Assembly: GCA_937919685.1 (NCBI GenBank) | Contig: CALFOM010000044.1 | Span: 1-38,586 of the forward strand | Direction: 5' to 3' | DNA length: 38,586 nt | DNA from: an uncultured Phycisphaera sp. | GTDB lineage: Bacteria; Planctomycetota; Phycisphaerae; Phycisphaerales; SM1A02 | Part shown: one piece after another, positions 1-7,779 of the stretch | Layout of the letters: each line of letters opens with the position of its first letter | Numbering within the stretch: the first letter of the stretch is position 1 | Notes under the pieces: generated by a model | What the model was told of the DNA's origin: nothing | Database searches by the model: none | The model's input: only the letters and a program-made list of their open reading frames with translations | Program-made: the position numbers and the translations under genes

Positions 1-15
1 TGATCTCCAGCGGCC

Positions 16-1023
16 TCAGAATCGCCAGCTGCCGAACACTCCGATGAACGGTGCCGGATCGACGTCGGAGCTCGCGATTTCGTTGCCATTCGAATCGTCG
101 AGGCGGTAAGTGTTGAACAGCGAAACGCCGCCAATCACGTCGAGCCGGATCCCGTTCTCGAAACGCCAGGTCGCTCGCGCCCAGAGTGGGAAGCCGGTGT
201 CTTCGCCGACGCCCTTCTGGCGAACGAGCGGGCCGTCATCGTCGAGCCGGAAACGCCGCGATTCATATCGGCCGCCGATCGCAACCTCACGACTCGCGTC
301 CGGCCGCCACGCGGCTTCGATACCAGCACCGGTCGGATACACCTCGGGGCCGAGCACATTCGAGATCAACACCGTGTCGGTGACCTGCCAGTACACGACG
401 AGTGCGGGGATCACGAGGATTGAATCCTCGATCTGCGAAGAGATGATGGCGCCCGCGCCGAGTGAGAACTTCGGGCTAAAGGCGTAGCTGACAGCGCCGA
501 GGCCGCCATAGGTCATCGAATCTCCGGCGTCGGCATTCCGTTCGCCGGCGACCCGCAGGTCAAGGCCAACGATTGTGGACCATCGCTCGTCGATCTTCCA
601 GGTCGCACGGCCGAGCAAGGCGATTGCCTGGACGTCTGACCAAGGAGCCGTGTCCGGAGCGGGTGAGAGTTCCGAGGTGCCGTCGAAGTCGTACCAGTCG
701 CCTCCCCATGCGACGCCGATGCTTCCCGTCACGTCGGTGCCGGCGGCAAAGCCGACTTTGAACGCCGCGAATGCGCGGTCGACAGAAACAGATCCGCCGC
801 CGGAGAGGTTGGCGCTGAATTCATGGACGAAACCGCCTGAGGGCTTGTAGTCGACCACGCGGAATCCCGAGGTCGTCTCGACTGGGGAATCCGTCGCCGC
901 GTCCGCCGTTGCCGAGGCCGAGGCTTCCTGAAGCAGCAAGAGGGCATCGCCCGAGAGCGATGCGTGAATCGATAATGCGGTGATCGCGACGGCCGTTCTG
1001 GGGCAGAGGATCTTCATGAGCAT
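16..1023 (-). CDS. Probable outer-membrane beta-barrel protein, function unknown
   Basis: This 335-residue protein has a short hydrophobic N-terminus (about residues 10-28) that could be a signal peptide. The rest is made of alternating polar/hydrophobic strands rich in Gly, Trp and Tyr. It ends in Ser-Trp-Arg-Phe, and a terminal Phe is typical of outer-membrane barrels. It may belong to the DUF6268-type planctomycete barrel family, but I could not check this. It starts 33 bases after the stop of the MoxR-type ATPase gene and is probably the last gene of the clpP-clpP-moxR transcript. Met1 (1023) and Met3 (1017) are both possible starts, and neither has a clear ribosome-binding site. No catalytic motif is visible, so the role (porin, structural or other) is open. 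Confidence 0.7.
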   Translation of the reverse strand: MLMKILCPRTAVAITALSIHASLSGDALLLLQEASASATADAATDSPVETTSGFRVVDYKPSGGFVHEFSANLSGGGSVSVDRAFAAFKVGFAAGTDVTGSIGVAWGGDWYDFDGTSELSPAPDTAPWSDVQAIALLGRATWKIDERWSTIVGLDLRVAGERNADAGDSMTYGGLGAVSYAFSPKFSLGAGAIISSQIEDSILVIPALVVYWQVTDTVLISNVLGPEVYPTGAGIEAAWRPDASREVAIGGRYESRRFRLDDDGPLVRQKGVGEDTGFPLWARATWRFENGIRLDVIGGVSLFNTYRLDDSNGNEIASSDVDPAPFIGVFGSWRF

Positions 1024-1056
1024 GGTCTCTGGGGAAAGGGAACTTCGTTGCTGGAA

Positions 1057-2076
1057 TCAGGCGGTCGCTTGGATCGCCGCTTCGGTGGGAAGCGTCTCGA
1101 CGATGTTGGTGATCACGTCATCGGTGCTCACGCCTTCCGCCTCCGCTTCGAAGTTCAGGAGGCAGCGATGTCGGAGTGCGGGAAGCACAATCTCCCGAAT
1201 GTCCTGGGCAGCGACGCTGGTCCGGCCGTCGAGCAGCGCCCGAACCTTGCCGGCGAGCACGAGGGTCTGGGCCGCGCGGGGGCTGGCGCCGAATCGGAAG
1301 TAGCGGTTCACGTCAGGGGTTGCGAACTGACCGCCGGGGTGGGTGGCCAGGACGAGGCGAACCGCGTAGTCCTGTACCGTCGGCGTGATTCCGACTCGAC
1401 GCACCAGTTTCTGCTGTTCGACAATGGTGGGTGCATCGAGCACTGATTCGATCGATGCTTCATACCCGGTCGTGGTTCGATCGAGAATCTCGCTCAATTG
1501 TTCGCGGGTCGAATAGCCGACCTGCAGTTTGAAGAAGAACCGGTCGAGTTGCGCTTCGGGAAGCGGGTAGGTGCCTTCCTGTTCGACGGGATTCTGCGTG
1601 GCCATCACGAAGAACGGCTTGTCGAGAATGTGCGTCTCGCCACCGACGGTGACGGATTTCTCCTGCATCGCTTCAAGCATCGACGACTGCGTCTTCGGCG
1701 TCGCCCGGTTGATCTCGTCTGCGAGCACGATCTGCGCAAAGAGTGGTCCCTTGCGGAACTGGAACTCGCGATTACCGTCGCTCTCAACCACGATCGTGGT
1801 ACCGGTGACATCGGCAGGCATCAGGTCGGGTGTGAACTGGATGCGATTGAACTGAAGGTGCAATGCTTCGCTGAGCGAGCGAATGAGAAGCGTCTTGCCG
1901 AGGCCTGGGACACCTTCGAGGAGCGCGTGGCCGCCGGCGAAGAGGCAGGTCAAGACACCATCGACGATCTCCTCATGTCCGACGACAGCGCGGCCGATTT
2001 GCTCGCGAACCCGCCGATAGTCCTTGCCAAACTTCTCGATCGCGGCGGTGAGGTCTTCATTCGGTGAACTGGTCAT
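1057..2076 (-). CDS. MoxR-type AAA+ ATPase
   Basis: This is a 339-residue cytoplasmic AAA+ ATPase of the MoxR group, chaperone-like proteins that help assemble or activate partner proteins. From the ATG at 2076 the Walker A motif GVPGLGKT lies at residues 55-62, the Walker B acidic pair at Asp120-Glu121 (LADEINRA), and sensor 1 in MATQNPVEQEGTYPLPEAQL around residue 162. The C-terminal third is the usual helical lid. An upstream in-frame ATG at 2148 exists, but the extra 24 residues look non-conserved and would run to within 21 bases of clpP, so I prefer 2076. MoxR genes are usually followed by DUF58 and von Willebrand-type genes. Here the next gene codes for a barrel-like protein, and the neighbours upstream are two clpP genes. 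The substrate is unknown. Confidence 0.92.
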   Translation of the reverse strand: MTSSPNEDLTAAIEKFGKDYRRVREQIGRAVVGHEEIVDGVLTCLFAGGHALLEGVPGLGKTLLIRSLSEALHLQFNRIQFTPDLMPADVTGTTIVVESDGNREFQFRKGPLFAQIVLADEINRATPKTQSSMLEAMQEKSVTVGGETHILDKPFFVMATQNPVEQEGTYPLPEAQLDRFFFKLQVGYSTREQLSEILDRTTTGYEASIESVLDAPTIVEQQKLVRRVGITPTVQDYAVRLVLATHPGGQFATPDVNRYFRFGASPRAAQTLVLAGKVRALLDGRTSVAAQDIREIVLPALRHRCLLNFEAEAEGVSTDDVITNIVETLPTEAAIQATA

Positions 2077-2169
2077 GGCGTGCGGTCGCTCCAAAATGGG
2101 ACCGACGAGCCGCTGGTTGCAGCCCGTCGAGTCCCGGGTTGTCCGCACAGTATGCCGCGCCGGAGGGAA

Positions 2170-2796
2170 TCAGTCGTCCCCGTCGGCCTTCTTGGCATCG
2201 GTATTTTTCGGAAGATGCTCGAGAACCTCGTCGGCGAGGCCGTACTCGACCATCTGCGGGGCCGTGAGCCAGTTGTTCCGTTCGCAGTCCTTGGCGACCT
2301 TCTCGGCGGTCTGGCCGGTCTGCTCGTGGTAGATGTGGTAGATCTGATCCCGCATCCGGAGGATGTGACGGGCCTCGATCTCCAGATCCGTGGCCTGGCC
2401 TTCCAGCACGCCGTGGAGCAACGGCTGGTGCATCAGGTTCTCGCTGTTGGGCAGGCAGAACCGCTTGCCCTTCGCGCCGGAGCATGCGATCACGGATCCC
2501 ATCGATGCGGCCTGTCCGATGACGAAGGTCGAGACGTTGTTGGGAATGAATCGCATGGTGTCGACGATGCCGAGACCCGAGGTCACGCTGCCCCCTGGGC
2601 TGTTCACGTACATCGAGATGTCCGCAGTCGCGTCCTCGTTGGCGAGGAACAGGAGCTGCGCCACCACCAGGTTGGCCATTTCGTCGCCGACCGGGCCGCC
2701 GCAGAAAATGATGCGGTCATTGAGCAGCCGCGAGTAGATGTCGTAGGCCCGTTCGCCGCGGCCGGTCTTTTCAATCACGATGGGAACCAAAGTCAT
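2170..2796 (-). CDS. clpP: ATP-dependent Clp protease proteolytic subunit (second copy)
   Basis: This 208-residue serine protease subunit would form the barrel-shaped Clp peptidase that degrades proteins unfolded by ClpX, ClpA or ClpC in the cytoplasm. The catalytic triad is complete: Ser98 in GQAASMGS, His123 in LMHQP and Asp170 in AKDCERN. The NSPGGSV loop that lines the active site is at residues 65-71. Length is normal for the family. The start lies 24 bases after the stop of the other clpP, so the two are almost certainly co-transcribed and may form a mixed-ring complex. The short charged tail (residues 195-208) is probably disordered. No ClpX or ClpA gene is in the window. Confidence 0.95.
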   Translation of the reverse strand: MTLVPIVIEKTGRGERAYDIYSRLLNDRIIFCGGPVGDEMANLVVAQLLFLANEDATADISMYVNSPGGSVTSGLGIVDTMRFIPNNVSTFVIGQAASMGSVIACSGAKGKRFCLPNSENLMHQPLLHGVLEGQATDLEIEARHILRMRDQIYHIYHEQTGQTAEKVAKDCERNNWLTAPQMVEYGLADEVLEHLPKNTDAKKADGDD

Positions 2797-2820
2797 GGTC
2801 GGTCGTCTCCTGTCATCGGT

Positions 2821-3540
2821 TCACTTGGAATCCGGGGACTTGATCCCCTTGTTCGGCGGGAATTCGGCGACTTCGTCGACGAGTCCGTACGCCAACGCCT
2901 GCTTGGCGTCGAAGAATTTGTCTCTTTCGCCATCGGCGGCGATCTTGTCGACATCCTGGCCGGTATGCCGGGCAAGGATCTCGTTGAGGGTTCGCTTGGC
3001 CTTCACGATCTCCTCGGCCTGGATCTGGATGTCCGAGGTCTGGCCGGTGACGCCGCCGTAAGGCTGATGGATCATCACCTTGGCATGCGGAAGGATGTGT
3101 CTTTTGCCTTGCTGTCCGGCCGCGAGGAGCACCGAACCGCCGGAATAGGCTCGTCCGATGCAGTACGTCGCGACTTCGCTCGAGATGAACTGAATGGTGT
3201 CGTAGAGCGCGAGGGTGTCGTCGACGGCGCCGCCCGGACTGTTGATGTACAGCTGGATGTCCTGGCCTCGCTTCTGGTTCTCGAGGTAGAGCATCTGCAT
3301 CATGACGCGAGCCGCGGAGGCCTGATTGATCTCGCCGATAAGAAAAACCACTCGGTTCTCAAGCAGCAGTTCATCGATCGACATCTCCCTGGTCCGCTGA
3401 TAGTTGATCGAGGCGATCGGGCTCCGGGGGTCCATCGCCCCCTGAAGGCCAGCCATCATGGAAGGGTCGATGCCCGCGAACGGGTTCGGAAAAGCGGTGG
3501 GATTCAAGTGGTCTGGCATGCGGTCATCCGTGCGAATCAT
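2821..3540 (-). CDS. clpP: ATP-dependent Clp protease proteolytic subunit (first copy, variant active site)
   Basis: This 239-residue ClpP homologue differs from its neighbour. It has an N-terminal extension of about 40 residues before the catalytic fold, and the nucleophile sits in GRAYSGGS (Ser133) instead of the usual GQAASMG. His158 (MIHQP) and Asp203 (AADGERD) complete the triad, so it should be active, unlike ClpR-type dead subunits, although the residues next to the serine are unusual. An in-frame ATG at 3519 is an alternative start that would remove seven residues. Neither start has a Shine-Dalgarno sequence. As the first gene of the cluster it probably carries the promoter; a TATCAT hexamer lies upstream on the minus strand (3573-3578). 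Confidence 0.93.
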   Translation of the reverse strand: MIRTDDRMPDHLNPTAFPNPFAGIDPSMMAGLQGAMDPRSPIASINYQRTREMSIDELLLENRVVFLIGEINQASAARVMMQMLYLENQKRGQDIQLYINSPGGAVDDTLALYDTIQFISSEVATYCIGRAYSGGSVLLAAGQQGKRHILPHAKVMIHQPYGGVTGQTSDIQIQAEEIVKAKRTLNEILARHTGQDVDKIAADGERDKFFDAKQALAYGLVDEVAEFPPNKGIKSPDSK

Positions 3541-3572
3541 TCGAAATCGAGTGACGGGGGGGAGGGTCGAAG

Positions 3573-3578
3573 ATGATA
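3573..3578 (-). promoter_or_regulatory. Possible -10 element for the clpP-clpP-moxR cluster
   Basis: Read on the minus strand the hexamer is TATCAT, close to the sigma-70-type consensus. Transcription would begin near 3566, giving a leader of about 26 bases to the ATG at 3540 or 47 to the ATG at 3519. I see no recognisable -35 element at the expected distance, so the call is weak. Confidence 0.25.
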
Positions 3579-3643
3579 CGACGGTCCGTATCGTGGTGCC
3601 TCGATCGGCGAATCGAGAGACCGAGTATTCCGGTCGAGGCGGC

Positions 3644-5221
3644 TCAGCTGAATGTCACGCCAAGGTCTCCATCTGGGAGCGCCCGAGGCCCCCGAGTGCC
3701 GGCGGCATCGAGTTCATCGGACCTTGAGGCGGGCAGCGTGATTCTGAATGTCGCTCCGGCGTGATTCCCTTCAAGAAGGGTGATCGTCCCCAGATGCTGT
3801 TCGACGAGTTTTCGGGCCACCGCGAGGCCGAGTCCCGTTCCTCGCTGACCCTTCGTCGAGAAGAAGGGCTCGAAGATGCGGTCACGGCGATCTGCGGAGA
3901 TTCCCGGCCCATTGTCGAGAACGTCGATGGCGACCTGATCCTGCGTACGATCGAAACTCGTCGTGATCAGAACCCGCCCCGATCGATCTTCGACGGCATC
4001 CAGTGCGTTCCCCACGAGATTGAGGATGACCTGATGAAGGGCGTCTGCGTCGATCGGAATCGGGGGTTCATTGGGGTCGGGCCGACATTCGAGGTCGATT
4101 TGCCGCCGAAGGGCAGAGGCCGCCAGCAACTCCACGGCATCACGTGCCACGTCCCCTGGCCGTCTGGACTCGAGATCGAGGCCGCGGTCCTTGGAGTAAA
4201 CGAGCATGTTGAGGCTCAACGCGAGGATGCGATCGAGATTTCGGGCGAGGATCGTCCATCCTTGGCGGGCCAGTTCGACGTTATTGCGGTTGAGGGCGAG
4301 CTCGACGGCGTCGGTACCACCCCGCAGCCCCTGAAGGATGTTCTTGATCGAGTGACTCAACGCGGCAATCGCCTCACCCATCGCGGCGAGCCGCTCGGTT
4401 CGGCTGGCATGGGTTATCCGGTCCGCCGACACGAGAAGCAATGCCCCGACGTTTCCGATCAGGGCGAGGAGGTCCAGATCCTCCGCCTGCCACGGCCGAT
4501 CTTGCCCGCGGCTTGCGGCGAGGATGGCCGGCGGAAGGTCCGAATCACGGATGGCGAGGGCGATGATAGAAGGCCCCTTTTCAACCAATGCGATTCGCGG
4601 CCGGTCGGACGCGAGCGCTGCCTGAACCAACTGGCGCGGGAGTTCCAGAGGTGTCTCGGTCTCCTCGCCATCGGCGGTTCGGATGACGGGGCTGCCGATC
4701 GCGACACCCTGACTATTCAAGCGGATGACCGCGGCGGCCTCCGCGCCCAGCAATTCACAAGTCACGGTGCATAGTCCGGCGACCATCGCTGCGGGATCGG
4801 TTTCTGTGGCGAGTTGGAGAAGCGGAAGGAGCTGGTGATCGGAAATCGAGGAGGGCTTCTCCTCCGGGAGGATGATGACCGTGGTCAGGGTCGGATCAGC
4901 AGCACGAATTCCACCGCTGGTGTGCGTCTCCTCCGCGTGGATCAGGACCAGAACGGTATCACCGCATCGGATTCGATCGCCGGGGCCGAGGGGAACTCGT
5001 TCGAGCACCGGTGCGCCGTTGACGAAGGTGCCATTGCTGCTCTCGAGATCGCGTATCCACCATCGGCCTTGGTCCGGCGTCAATTCGGCGTGCCGTCGAC
5101 TCACGGAGTCATCGCGGATCGGGATCGCCTCTGTAGAGCGACCGATGAGCTGCGGTTCCCGCTCGGGAAGCGGAAATCGAGCGCCGGCATCCGGTCCTTC
5201 AGCAACAAGCAGGGAATACAC
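3644..5221 (-). CDS. FHA-GAF-like sensor histidine kinase
   Basis: This is a 525-residue signalling protein with no transmembrane segment. Residues 1-95 form an FHA domain, which binds phosphothreonine peptides (GRST near 27, SRRH at 41-44, SSNGTFVNG at 61-69). Residues about 130-265 look like a GAF-type sensor. Next come the dimerisation/phosphoacceptor helix with His290 (LSHSIKN) and a HATPase domain with N-box VGNALDA around 403-409, G1 box DNGPGI at 436-441 and FSTKGQRGTGLGLAV at 454-468. Translation starts at a GTG. FHA domains usually report Ser/Thr kinase activity, so this kinase may join phosphothreonine and two-component signalling. No response regulator is adjacent, making it an orphan. 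It is divergent from holA with 77 bases between the start codons. Confidence 0.9.
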   Translation of the reverse strand: MYSLLVAEGPDAGARFPLPEREPQLIGRSTEAIPIRDDSVSRRHAELTPDQGRWWIRDLESSNGTFVNGAPVLERVPLGPGDRIRCGDTVLVLIHAEETHTSGGIRAADPTLTTVIILPEEKPSSISDHQLLPLLQLATETDPAAMVAGLCTVTCELLGAEAAAVIRLNSQGVAIGSPVIRTADGEETETPLELPRQLVQAALASDRPRIALVEKGPSIIALAIRDSDLPPAILAASRGQDRPWQAEDLDLLALIGNVGALLLVSADRITHASRTERLAAMGEAIAALSHSIKNILQGLRGGTDAVELALNRNNVELARQGWTILARNLDRILALSLNMLVYSKDRGLDLESRRPGDVARDAVELLAASALRRQIDLECRPDPNEPPIPIDADALHQVILNLVGNALDAVEDRSGRVLITTSFDRTQDQVAIDVLDNGPGISADRRDRIFEPFFSTKGQRGTGLGLAVARKLVEQHLGTITLLEGNHAGATFRITLPASRSDELDAAGTRGPRALPDGDLGVTFS

Positions 5222-5227
5222 ACCAGA

Positions 5228-5233
5228 AGTCTA
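5228..5233 (-). promoter_or_regulatory. Possible -10 element giving a leaderless kinase mRNA
   Basis: On the minus strand this reads TAGACT and ends six bases before the GTG start of the FHA kinase. If used, transcription would begin at or beside the start codon, so the mRNA would be leaderless. There is no Shine-Dalgarno sequence to compete with this reading. No good -35 element is seen. Confidence 0.3.
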
Positions 5234-5284
5234 CGGCAGGTCACCCCGGGGTGACTCGTCGTTGGGCTTGCCGCGGGCTCGGGG

Positions 5285-5290
5285 TACCAT
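5285..5290 (+). promoter_or_regulatory. Possible -10 element for holA
   Basis: TACCAT lies eight bases before the holA ATG at 5299. A partial -35, TTGGGC, lies at 5262-5267 with a 17-base spacer. The predicted transcript would have a leader of zero to two bases. The match is partial and based on sequence alone. Confidence 0.35.
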
Positions 5291-5298
5291 TCCACCGT

Positions 5299-6336
5299 AT
5301 GGCCAAGGCATCCTCCAAGCCGTTTTCATTCGATCCCGGGTATCGGATCATCCTGCTCAAGGGCAAGGAGACCTATCTTCATGCCCAGTACCTGCGGATG
5401 ATCGAGACTGGCCTTGAGGCGACGAACGGAGGGCCTCCGGCTCGATTCGACTTCGAAGGCGCGTCGACGGATCTCGCCACCTTGCTTGACGAACTCCGCA
5501 GTTACGGGCTGATGCAATCCCACAAGTTGGTCGTGCTCGAGAATGCGGACGCCTTCGTCAAGCGGGAATCGCATCGGCGCGGACTTGAGGCCTTCGCAGA
5601 GTGCACCATGGAGGAGGCCACGCTCGTCCTTCGAACGACCGGAGACTGGCGACCGGGCAAGATCGACAAGGCGATCGCCAAGGTCGGCATCGTGGTGGCC
5701 TGCGACTCGCCGAATGCCTCGGGTGCCATCGCGTGGTGTCGGGGGCGAGCGGAGAAGCAGCACGCGGCGGTCATTCAGCGAGATGCGGCCGAATTGCTTG
5801 TGGAGCGGATCGGGGCGTCTCTCGCACGGCTTGACATGGAGATGGCGAAGCTTGCGGTCGCCGCTTCCGGAGACCCGCCGGTGATTGACGCCGATCTGGT
5901 CCGCGAGATGGTCGAACCCAGCCGAGAGGAGCAAGGGTGGATGATTCAGAGCGTGGTCCTCGCAGGCGACGCGGGCCGGACGGTTCGAACTTTTCGCGCC
6001 CTCAAAGAAATCTCAAGAGTTCCAGATCAGGTTATCAGTTGGGCCTTGGTGGATCTTTGTCGCAAGCTCCATGAGGGCGCTCGCCAGTTCGAGGCCGGCG
6101 GGACGGACGCGGCGATCAGCAAGGCACTGAAGCTCTGGGGCCCGGACTCCAGCCCGGTTCTGGCGACCGCTCGTCGTCTTGGAGGACGTGAGGCTGCGAA
6201 GCTCCTCGATCGGGCGGTGGGGATGGAGCTCGCCTTGAAGAGTGGGGGATCCCAGAACTCGACGCGGACTCTTGAAGGCTTCGCGGTGATTCTGGCCGAT
6301 ACATGTGGAGGCCGGCGACGAACGCCGACCCGATAG
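5299..6336 (+). CDS. holA: DNA polymerase III delta subunit
   Basis: This 345-residue protein matches the clamp-loader delta subunit, which opens the sliding clamp during replication. Visible features are the N-terminal RIILLKGKETYLHAQYL segment, the acidic ARFDFEGAS strand, the LVVLENAD strand in the place of a Walker B, and the later LARLDMEMAKLAV helix typical of the family. As expected for delta there is no Walker A motif. The ATG at 5299 (MAKASSK) is preferred over an upstream in-frame ATG at 5251, because the longer N-terminus is not family-like and 5299 fits a nearly leaderless promoter. Length agrees with the usual 340 or so residues. The pairing with a divergent kinase gene has no evident functional meaning. 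Confidence 0.88.
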   Translation: MAKASSKPFSFDPGYRIILLKGKETYLHAQYLRMIETGLEATNGGPPARFDFEGASTDLATLLDELRSYGLMQSHKLVVLENADAFVKRESHRRGLEAFAECTMEEATLVLRTTGDWRPGKIDKAIAKVGIVVACDSPNASGAIAWCRGRAEKQHAAVIQRDAAELLVERIGASLARLDMEMAKLAVAASGDPPVIDADLVREMVEPSREEQGWMIQSVVLAGDAGRTVRTFRALKEISRVPDQVISWALVDLCRKLHEGARQFEAGGTDAAISKALKLWGPDSSPVLATARRLGGREAAKLLDRAVGMELALKSGGSQNSTRTLEGFAVILADTCGGRRRTPTR

Positions 6337-6523
6337 ACTGAGCGGATCAGATCGTGCGGACGCCAATCTTGGCGACCTCAAAGAGCGATCGCCGCCGTTG
6401 GTTGTGCCGGTGAATTTGGGTTGTGCAGGTCAACAGCGTTTTTGCAAGACCAGAGTCGGCCGGTGATCAGAACCACCCTTGAGAGGCAGGATGCCTGAAT
6501 GGGTTCACGGCCAATCAAGCGGC

Positions 6524-6529
6524 AGGAGG
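6524..6529 (+). promoter_or_regulatory. Ribosome-binding site deciding the lipoprotein start
   Basis: AGGAGG, a perfect Shine-Dalgarno core, ends six bases before the ATG at 6536. It makes that codon the best start, in preference to the in-frame TTG at 6479, the ATG at 6491 or the ATG at 6587. Confidence 0.6.
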
Positions 6530-6535
6530 CCGATT

Positions 6536-7747
6536 ATGTGTAGGTTCACTCGCATTGGCAGCGATGCCACCGGCGTCGCACCATCGATGGGTGCATTCGA
6601 GACCCCAAAAAAAGCCGTTTTCGACACCAAGAACGTTGCCAGGCTGGTGGGGACAGCCTGGGCGATCGCGTCGATCCTCGGATGCGCCACCGGTACCGTC
6701 AGCCAGCCTCCGCCTGCGGCACTCGCCTCCGAGCCCGAGCCGGGTTCGGCGAACCAGACTTCTGGTGACGATCGGACCGCCGCTGACCGCGGACTCGTGG
6801 CGTCGGTCCCGTCCGAGGACGATCTCATGTCTTTGGCCGGCGGTATCGGCGATCCGTCATCGGTCTTCGGCAGCCCGGTCCGGTCTCCGCAGCTCGAAGT
6901 CGACCCTGCACGCAGCCAGGTCGCCGAAGACGCAGCCGGGCCAACAGAAGAAATGACGGTCGAGCCAGTCACGGCCGAGTTTGTCTCCACAAGCGCGAAT
7001 ATTGCGCCGATGGAGTCACGACCGGACCTGGAAGAGATCGCGAGGGTGCTTCGTAAGATGGCTGCCGAGGCCGATGATCCCGTTCCGTACCACCTCGCCG
7101 AGTCGATTCTTCCACTTCTGGGGGTCAAGGGGCTGACGTCTTCCACGCTTGGTGATTTTGAGTTTCCCGAGCAGGATCTTGACGGCGCCGAGGCATCGAT
7201 GCTTCAGGAAGTCTCGGCGTTCTCTGCGGCGGTTCGGACGCGACTCGACGCCGGGGAGCCGACTCGAGTGGTCTTGGTAGAGGAACTGGAAGAACTGCTG
7301 AGCCGTCTGGAGCGAGGCTCCCGGCTCACCATCGCCGTGGCAGAGCTCTGCAGTGCGGTCCGCGGTGCTGGCGACTACGAGCTCCTACCGAGGGTCTTTG
7401 CGAGCGGTCGGAATCAGGAAGTCCTCGTCTATGTCGATTTGGATGGCGAACACTGGGCGGAGGTCAAGGGCGGCCAGTGGGAATGGGCCGTGGAGTGGCA
7501 GTTGGAACTCCACCAGATCGCCGATCAGTCCATTCCCCATCAGACCGATTGGGAACGTCAGGAGATCAGAAGGGCCTATCCGGTCGAGGACAACTATCTG
7601 CTCATCCGGTACACGATCCCTTCAGAGGACCTCTCTTCCGCTCTTTACATGCTCAAGATCCGCATTCGAGAGCCGGGGACGCGGCGAGAGACCGAGCGGT
7701 CGATTCAGTTTCAGCTCGTGCCACGGAGCACGATCGACCAGGGATGA
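6536..7747 (+). CDS. Predicted lipoprotein of unknown function
   Basis: This is a 403-residue protein with no family I recognise. A hydrophobic stretch, LVGTAWAIASILGC, ends in a lipobox-like ILGC with Cys50, so it is probably exported and lipidated. The n-region of about 36 residues is long, and a start at 6587 (Cys33) would give a more normal signal peptide, but only 6536 has a strong Shine-Dalgarno sequence. After the Cys comes a Pro/Ala/Ser/Glu-rich linker to about residue 150, then a helical part and a C-terminal beta-rich domain (around residues 300-400) with many Trp and charged residues. It ends 32 bases before pyrB and may be co-transcribed with it, without an obvious link to pyrimidine synthesis. 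Confidence 0.75.
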   Translation: MCRFTRIGSDATGVAPSMGAFETPKKAVFDTKNVARLVGTAWAIASILGCATGTVSQPPPAALASEPEPGSANQTSGDDRTAADRGLVASVPSEDDLMSLAGGIGDPSSVFGSPVRSPQLEVDPARSQVAEDAAGPTEEMTVEPVTAEFVSTSANIAPMESRPDLEEIARVLRKMAAEADDPVPYHLAESILPLLGVKGLTSSTLGDFEFPEQDLDGAEASMLQEVSAFSAAVRTRLDAGEPTRVVLVEELEELLSRLERGSRLTIAVAELCSAVRGAGDYELLPRVFASGRNQEVLVYVDLDGEHWAEVKGGQWEWAVEWQLELHQIADQSIPHQTDWERQEIRRAYPVEDNYLLIRYTIPSEDLSSALYMLKIRIREPGTRRETERSIQFQLVPRSTIDQG

Positions 7748-7779
7748 TCGTGCCGAGGTCGGCGGTCGAGGTTGGTAGC

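Noticed and set aside
2080-3576. A 498-codon plus-strand frame opposite the two clpP genes
   Set aside because: It is a shadow of two ClpP genes with complete triads.
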